Below are positions 59,269 to 64,000 of a DNA stretch of 64,000 nucleotides, in pieces. A program made the translations under genes and the position numbers. This stretch comes from an uncultured Paracoccaceae bacterium (GTDB lineage Bacteria; Pseudomonadota; Alphaproteobacteria; Rhodobacterales; Rhodobacteraceae): contig CANMVA010000002.1 of the NCBI GenBank assembly GCA_947501355.1, positions 248,001 through 312,000 on the forward strand, given 5' to 3'. Within the stretch, counting starts at the first letter, position 1. Each line of letters begins with the position of its first letter. The notes beneath the pieces were generated by a model, which was given only the letters and a program-made list of their open reading frames with translations, made no database searches and had not been told where the DNA came from.

Positions 59269-60339
59269 TTGACAGACATCATTGTGATCGGCGGCGGGAT
59301 TGCCGGAGTCTCTGCCGCGGCGGAAATGGCCATTGGAGCCAATGTGACTGTGCTGGAGGCGGAGGGCGCGCTGGGCTATCATGCCTCCGGACGCTCGGCG
59401 GCTATGTTTTTGAAAACATACGGCAATGAGATAATCCGCGCGTTGAGCGAAGCGTCAGAGCCGGGGCATCTGGATGCGGGTGTTCTGGCCCCGCGGGGCA
59501 TGCTGCTGCTTGGCAAACCCGACGAGGCAGAGGCGTTTGAAGCAGAACGCCTGAGCTTCGGAATGGAACGGCTGACCCTTCAAGAGGCGCAGGAAAAACT
59601 GCCCATCGTGAACCCGAAGACCTGCGCCCATGCGGGCTATCTGGACACCGCGCGGGATCTGGACACGGACCTATTGATGCAGAGCTACCGAAAGGCCGCT
59701 TTAGGCGCGGGCGCAACCTTTGTCACGGGTGCGCGGGTCGACATGATTGAGCGGTCGGAAGGTAAATGGCACATCCGCGCGGGCGCGCAGAGCTGGAGTG
59801 CTGATATCGTGGTCAATGCGGCGGGCGCATGGGCGGACGACGTGGCCCGGCTTGCGGGCGTCGCGCCTTTGGGCATCCAGCCCTATCGCCGTTCGATGGC
59901 CCGCGTGCCCGCGCCAGGTGGACATGACACCTTCCACTGGCCGTTTGTCGATGGGATCAACGAGGCATGGTATGCGAAGCCCGATGCGGGGAAATGGTTG
60001 ATTTCCCCAGCGGATGAAGACCCCGTCGCACCGCAGGATGCATGGCCCGACGACATTGTTCTGGCCGAAGGGATCGCCCGCTATCAGGAGATGATGACCG
60101 AAGAGGTCACGCGGGTCGAGACGACATGGGCCGGCCTGCGCAGTTTCGCGCCAGACCGGTCTCTGGTCATTGGGCATGATGTCGAAGCAACCGGATTTTT
60201 GTGGTTAACAGGGCAAGGCGGGTATGGCTTTCAAACCGCTCCTGCGGCGGCCCGGCTCTGTGCGGATATCGTGCTGGGGCGCACACCTGAATTGGGTGTG
60301 GATATGGCGGCGGCTTTGTCGCCCGAAAGGTTCGTATGA
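59269..60339 (+). CDS. FAD-dependent oxidoreductase of the DAO family
   Basis: 356 residues. A cytoplasmic flavoprotein: FAD motif IVIGGGIAGVSAAAEMA at the N-terminus, then GYHASGRSAAMF, and a late GQGGYGFQTAPAAARL. The family oxidises amino acids, sarcosine or glycerol-3-phosphate; the substrate is unknown. The start is TTG 59269 after a good GGAGG. The stop overlaps the DUF938 start by four bases, so the two are co-translated. Confidence 0.88.
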   Translation: MTDIIVIGGGIAGVSAAAEMAIGANVTVLEAEGALGYHASGRSAAMFLKTYGNEIIRALSEASEPGHLDAGVLAPRGMLLLGKPDEAEAFEAERLSFGMERLTLQEAQEKLPIVNPKTCAHAGYLDTARDLDTDLLMQSYRKAALGAGATFVTGARVDMIERSEGKWHIRAGAQSWSADIVVNAAGAWADDVARLAGVAPLGIQPYRRSMARVPAPGGHDTFHWPFVDGINEAWYAKPDAGKWLISPADEDPVAPQDAWPDDIVLAEGIARYQEMMTEEVTRVETTWAGLRSFAPDRSLVIGHDVEATGFLWLTGQGGYGFQTAPAAARLCADIVLGRTPELGVDMAAALSPERFV

Positions 60340-60932
60340 CACGTCTGATCTCGCCATCCGCTGCGCGGAACGCCGGACCAATCCTTACCGTGCTTGAAGG
60401 CATTGCGCCCCCAACGGGACGCGCTTTGGAGATTGCAAGCGGGACGGGCGAACATGTATTGCATTTTGCTCATGCCATGCCGGACATTGTCTGGCAGCCC
60501 AGCGATCTCGATCCCGAACGGCTTGCCTCAATCGAGGATTGGGCGCGCGATCATTATGGCGACAACCTGCTTTCCCCGATCCAGTTGGACGTCAGCGTCC
60601 CCGGCTGGGCCATGGCCCATGATCCGTTCGATCTGGTTGTGCTGATCAATCTGCTCCACCTCATTTCGGACGTCGCAGCACGCGTTGTTCTGGACGGCAT
60701 TGCGGAGGCGTTGGAGGACGGGGGCGCCGCGATGATCTACGGTCCGTTTTTGCGGGACGGTCGAACCACCAGCGATGGCGACGAGGCGTTTCACGCGAAG
60801 ATTCAAGCGGACAATCCAGAAGCAGGATATAAAGATATCGACGAAATTATGTCTTACCTTCAAGAGCTTGGGTTTGAAGTTACGTCGCAAGAAATGCCCG
60901 CAAACAACATTGCCATCATCGCTCAGAAGTAG
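60336..60932 (+). CDS. DUF938 SAM-dependent methyltransferase-like protein
   Basis: 198 residues. The SAM motif is ALEIASGTGEHVLHFA, with VWQPSDLDPERLASI, LINLLHLIS and MIYGPFLRDGRTTSDGDEAF being typical of DUF938. The target is unknown. Coupled to the DAO gene; its last ten bases overlap the end of the opposite gene. Confidence 0.88.
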   Translation: MTRLISPSAARNAGPILTVLEGIAPPTGRALEIASGTGEHVLHFAHAMPDIVWQPSDLDPERLASIEDWARDHYGDNLLSPIQLDVSVPGWAMAHDPFDLVVLINLLHLISDVAARVVLDGIAEALEDGGAAMIYGPFLRDGRTTSDGDEAFHAKIQADNPEAGYKDIDEIMSYLQELGFEVTSQEMPANNIAIIAQK

Positions 60933-61441
60933 CCAAGGCCAAAGGGAAGCTCTCGCCGTTTCAGCACTCGCAACCCGTTCGCACAGGGTGGCGGCGTGGC
61001 GGTTTGCAGGGTGGTCAGTTCTGCTTCAATGATCCTCGCCAGACAGGCCAGCGCTTCTGGATCAGGGGCATCCTCCGCGCGCAGGTTCGTCAGAAATTCA
61101 GCATTCAAGAGGACTGTCTTTGTGCTGCCCGACGGGCGCAACGAGATCACGCGCACCAGATCGGGAGCGTCCTCCAGCTGACAGGCCGGACCGCATTGTT
61201 CGACCCCACGAGGGACAAATTGCAGGTTGAACCACTCAGCAAAGGTAACGACCCGCAAGCGTGCTGCATTGATATCGTCCGTATATGAGAGGCCGGCAGG
61301 TAAATTGATCTCAGCGCGTAAAGCGCCTGCCGCATCGCCGCTCAGATGGACCTGAACCGGATCGGAACTGCGGACCATCAGGAGGATAGCAAGGGCCGCC
61401 ACCAGCAAACCGATGGCGCTAAAGAAAATCACGCGGATCAT
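60923..61441 (-). CDS. Membrane-anchored periplasmic protein of unknown function
   Basis: 172 residues. One hydrophobic N-terminal helix (residues 4-24, VIFFSAIGLLVAALAILLMV) and a periplasmic domain with four cysteines (Q-C-GPA-C-QLE; ALA-C-LARI; PP-C-ANG). No family recognised. Position on the strand matches the following dehydrogenase gene's strand, but it lies downstream of that gene by 38 bases, so they may be co-transcribed. Confidence 0.75.
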   Translation of the reverse strand: MIRVIFFSAIGLLVAALAILLMVRSSDPVQVHLSGDAAGALRAEINLPAGLSYTDDINAARLRVVTFAEWFNLQFVPRGVEQCGPACQLEDAPDLVRVISLRPSGSTKTVLLNAEFLTNLRAEDAPDPEALACLARIIEAELTTLQTATPPPCANGLRVLKRRELPFGLGYF

Positions 61442-61478
61442 ACCGATCTAAGAAGCGTTCAAATGCTCCGCGTCAAGG

Positions 61479-63974
61479 TTAACCATCGACGCGGATTGCC
61501 GCATTTGTCGGATCATAAGGGCTGTCATCAACGATTTCGGCATCCCAGAGCTGGTCGAACATCTTGACCTTGAGCCTGGTCCCCGGCACCGCAAGTTCGG
61601 GGCTTACATAGCCCATGCCGATGGACTTCGAGAAGGCCACCGAGTAGCCGCCGGACGTCAATCGGCCCACGCGGGTGTCTCCGTGATAAAGCGCTTCGCG
61701 GCCCCATGGATCGGCGTCGTCCGGCCCGTCAATCAGGAGCGTCACGCATTTGGATCGCACCCCCGTTTCCACCATCGCATCCTTACCGCGGAACTCCTTG
61801 GACAGGTCGATAAACCGTGGCAGATCAGCCTCTTGCGGGGTCGCGTCGCGCCCCAGTTCGGTGCCAAAGGCGCGGTAGGATTTCTCTTGCCGCAGCCAGT
61901 TTTGAGCACGCCCCCCGACCAGTTTCATACCATGCTTTTCGCCCGCCTTTTCCAGCAGATCAAAAAGGTAGTTCTGCATCTCCATCGGGTGATGCAGTTC
62001 CCATCCAAGCTCACCGGTATAGGCGACGCGGATGGCGCGAACGGGGCACATGCCCAGTTCGATATCGCGGCACGAGAGCCACGGGAACCGCTTGTTGGAG
62101 AGCACTGTGGACGGGTCAGCGTCCTTAACGATTTCATTCAAAACGTCGCGTGACTTTGGGCCCGCGATCGCGAAGACGCCCCATTGGGTCGTGACGTTCT
62201 GGATCTCGATATAGCCGAATTCCTTCGCCTTATCCTCAGCGGCCTTGCGCAGAAAATCGGCGTCGTAGTCTGTCCAAGCCCCTGCGGAGACGAGGTAATA
62301 TTCATCTTCCGCCAGCCGCACGATGGTGTATTCGGTGCGCGTGGTGCCTTTGGCGGTCAGCGCATAGGTCAGGTTGATGCGGCCCACTTTGGGCAGCTTG
62401 TTGCAGGTGAACCAATCCAGAAACGCCGTCGCGCCGGGGCCTTTGACGACATGTTTGGTAAATGCCGTGGCATCAATCAGACCGACGCCTTCTCGGATCG
62501 CCTTGGCCTCGTCTACTGCATAGTGCCACCACGCACCGCGCCGGAACGAGCGTGCGTCATGGTCGAAATTATCCTCCGCATCAAGCGGACCGAAATAGTT
62601 CGGGCGCTCGAACCCATTGACGCAGCCAAACTGAGCGCCCCGCGCTTTTTGGCGGTCATAAACAGGGGCCGTGCGCAGAGGACGGCAGGCGGGCCGTTCT
62701 TCATCGGGGTGGTGTAGAATGTAGACGTGTTCGTAGGCTTCTTCGTTTTTGCGAGCGCTGTATTCGGTCGTCTGCCAGTCGCCGTATCGCTTGGGATCGA
62801 GCGAGGCCATATCAATCTCGGCCTCGCCTTCGGTCATCAACTGCGCAAGGTAATGGCCCGCACCACCAGCGGCGGTGATGCCGAAGGAGAAGCCCTCGGC
62901 CAGCCACATATTGCGCAGGCCGGGTGCGGGGCCGATCAGCGGGTTGCCGTCGGGCGTATAGCAGATCGGACCGTTGAAATCGTCTTTCAAACCAACATCT
63001 TCCGTGGTCGGAATGCGGTGGATCATCGACATGTATTCCTCTTCAATCCGTTCCAGATCGAGGGGGAAAAGGTCCGCGCGGAAACTGTCCGGCACCGCGT
63101 ATTCAAACCGCGCGGGGGCGTTGCGCTCATAAGGCCCAAGGATCCAGCCGCCGCGTTCCTCGCGCACATACCATTTGGCATCGGCATCGCGCAGAACGGG
63201 ATGTTCGGGGTTGGATTTGCGCCATTCGACGAGGGCGGGATCGGGCTCGGTCACGATGAACTGATGCTCAACCGGGATCGCCGGGATCTTGATGCCGAGC
63301 AGCTTGGCAGTGCGCTGCGCATGGTTGCCGGTGGCGGTCACCACATGCTCGGCGGTGATCACCGATTGCTCGTCAGAGGGGACGAGGTTGCCGCCCTTTT
63401 CGACCATCTTGGTGATCGTCACGCGCCATTCGTCGCCGGTCCATTCATACCTATCGACCTGCCATTTCCGTTCTATCGTGACGCCGTGCTGCCGCGCGCC
63501 CTTGGCCATCGCCATGGTGACATCGGCAGGGTTAATGTAGCCGTCGGTCGGATGGTAAATAGCACCTTTCAGGTCTTCGGTGCGCACAAGCGGATAGCGC
63601 TCTTTGATCTGAGCGGGCGAGAGCCATTCATAGGGCACATCGCATGTCTCCGCCGTCGACGCATAGAGCATATATTCGTCCATACGTTCGTCGGTCTGGG
63701 CCATACGCAGGTTGCCCACCACGTAGAAGCCCGCGTTCAGCCCCGTCTCTTCCTCCAGCGTTTTGTAGAACTTGATGGAGTAATCGTGGATATGGGTCGT
63801 CGCATAGCTCATGTTGAAGTAAGGCAGTAGCCCCGCCGCATGCCAGGTGGAGCCGGAGGTCAGCTCGTCCCGCTCAAGCAGCATCGTGTCCCACCCGGCT
63901 TTGCCAAGATGATAGGCAATCGAGGTGCCAACGGCACCGCCGCCGACGACCAGGGCTTTGACATGCGTTTTCAT
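61479..63974 (-). CDS. GcvT-fused FAD dehydrogenase, dimethylglycine/sarcosine dehydrogenase-like
   Basis: 831 residues in two halves. The N-terminal DAO flavoprotein (1-380) has ALVVGGGAVGTSIAYHLGKA and GSTWHAAGLLPYF, the latter including the histidine that carries covalent FAD in dimethylglycine dehydrogenase. An FAO-type linker and a C-terminal GcvT aminomethyltransferase domain follow (VGLIDATAFTKHVVKGPGA; RVAYTGELGWELHHP). The GcvT half binds tetrahydrofolate to catch the released one-carbon unit. The N-methyl substrate (dimethylglycine, sarcosine, or a DMSP-type compound) cannot be fixed by eye. Full length. Confidence 0.88.
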   Translation of the reverse strand: MKTHVKALVVGGGAVGTSIAYHLGKAGWDTMLLERDELTSGSTWHAAGLLPYFNMSYATTHIHDYSIKFYKTLEEETGLNAGFYVVGNLRMAQTDERMDEYMLYASTAETCDVPYEWLSPAQIKERYPLVRTEDLKGAIYHPTDGYINPADVTMAMAKGARQHGVTIERKWQVDRYEWTGDEWRVTITKMVEKGGNLVPSDEQSVITAEHVVTATGNHAQRTAKLLGIKIPAIPVEHQFIVTEPDPALVEWRKSNPEHPVLRDADAKWYVREERGGWILGPYERNAPARFEYAVPDSFRADLFPLDLERIEEEYMSMIHRIPTTEDVGLKDDFNGPICYTPDGNPLIGPAPGLRNMWLAEGFSFGITAAGGAGHYLAQLMTEGEAEIDMASLDPKRYGDWQTTEYSARKNEEAYEHVYILHHPDEERPACRPLRTAPVYDRQKARGAQFGCVNGFERPNYFGPLDAEDNFDHDARSFRRGAWWHYAVDEAKAIREGVGLIDATAFTKHVVKGPGATAFLDWFTCNKLPKVGRINLTYALTAKGTTRTEYTIVRLAEDEYYLVSAGAWTDYDADFLRKAAEDKAKEFGYIEIQNVTTQWGVFAIAGPKSRDVLNEIVKDADPSTVLSNKRFPWLSCRDIELGMCPVRAIRVAYTGELGWELHHPMEMQNYLFDLLEKAGEKHGMKLVGGRAQNWLRQEKSYRAFGTELGRDATPQEADLPRFIDLSKEFRGKDAMVETGVRSKCVTLLIDGPDDADPWGREALYHGDTRVGRLTSGGYSVAFSKSIGMGYVSPELAVPGTRLKVKMFDQLWDAEIVDDSPYDPTNAAIRVDG

Positions 63975-64000
63975 GGGACTCTCCGGGCAATATGTTCGTC

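Overview
The window reads as a chromosomal segment of a marine-type alphaproteobacterium of the Rhodobacterales (Roseobacter group). Support for this: GC-rich DNA (roughly 60 % by eye); an F1-only atpHAGDC operon; the ruvCAB - tol-pal order; short-form HisG with HisZ; phosphatidylcholine synthase; a B12-dependent class II ribonucleotide reductase; and several families frequent in this group (Hint domain protein, H-type lectin protein, DUF1127, DUF1489, DUF2125, DUF938, GcvT-fused flavoprotein dehydrogenase). I could not assign a genus. No rRNA, tRNA, CRISPR array, insertion sequence or prophage was seen. Nearly all of the window is tightly packed core genome.

Layout. 1-4745 (minus): ruvC-ruvA-ruvB, a conserved unknown gene, ybgC, tolQ, tolR and the first 76 codons of a tolA-like gene. 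5071-9085: a DUF1127 protein, a small membrane protein, prmA, an MFS transporter and a divergent YeeE/YedE sulfur transporter, the last two separated by an Fnr-type box. 9082-15070: priA, transaldolase, DUF484 + xerC, a frameshifted arsC behind an ArsR-like palindrome, and pcs. 15067-24370: ileS, a ycjX-ycjF-oxidoreductase operon, truA and a DUF2254 protein. 24525-25382: the first copy of a duplicated small exported protein gene, and an H-type lectin protein. 25489-30329: atpHAGDC. 30618-37332: ridA, a Bcr/CflA exporter, a methyltransferase, gloB, clpA and an M23 endopeptidase. 37333-40691: a MotB/OmpA-like plus ExbB/MotA-like pair and chaC. 40754-45238: DUF2125, an extensin-like protein, tyrC, hisC and rpsD with a structured leader. 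45393-54032: a Hint domain protein, an LpxR-like protein, nrdJ, DUF1489, hisG-hisZ-hisS and slyX. 54141-54644: the second copy of the small exported protein cassette. 54645-63974: a lipoprotein, dnaE, a DAO oxidoreductase, a DUF938 methyltransferase, an unknown membrane-anchored protein and a dimethylglycine/sarcosine dehydrogenase-like enzyme.

The least explained part is a cassette of about 505 bp present twice as direct repeats 29.6 kb apart. It carries a conserved promoter/leader with an inverted repeat and a CA-rich 5' UTR, an 83-residue secreted protein (80/83 identical between copies, almost all nucleotide differences silent) with three internal V-S-x-A-E repeats, and a terminator that also ends the opposing gene. 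Other points worth a second look: a three-copy double-hairpin repeat; an uncharacterised ion-driven motor-like pair with a long periplasmic coiled coil; a cyclic-nucleotide-binding/thioredoxin-reductase-like fusion without the redox CxxC, in an operon with ycjX/ycjF; a ribosome-binding-site-sequestering rpsD leader; hairpin and palindrome elements before nrdJ; and an arsC broken by what looks like a 20-bp deletion.
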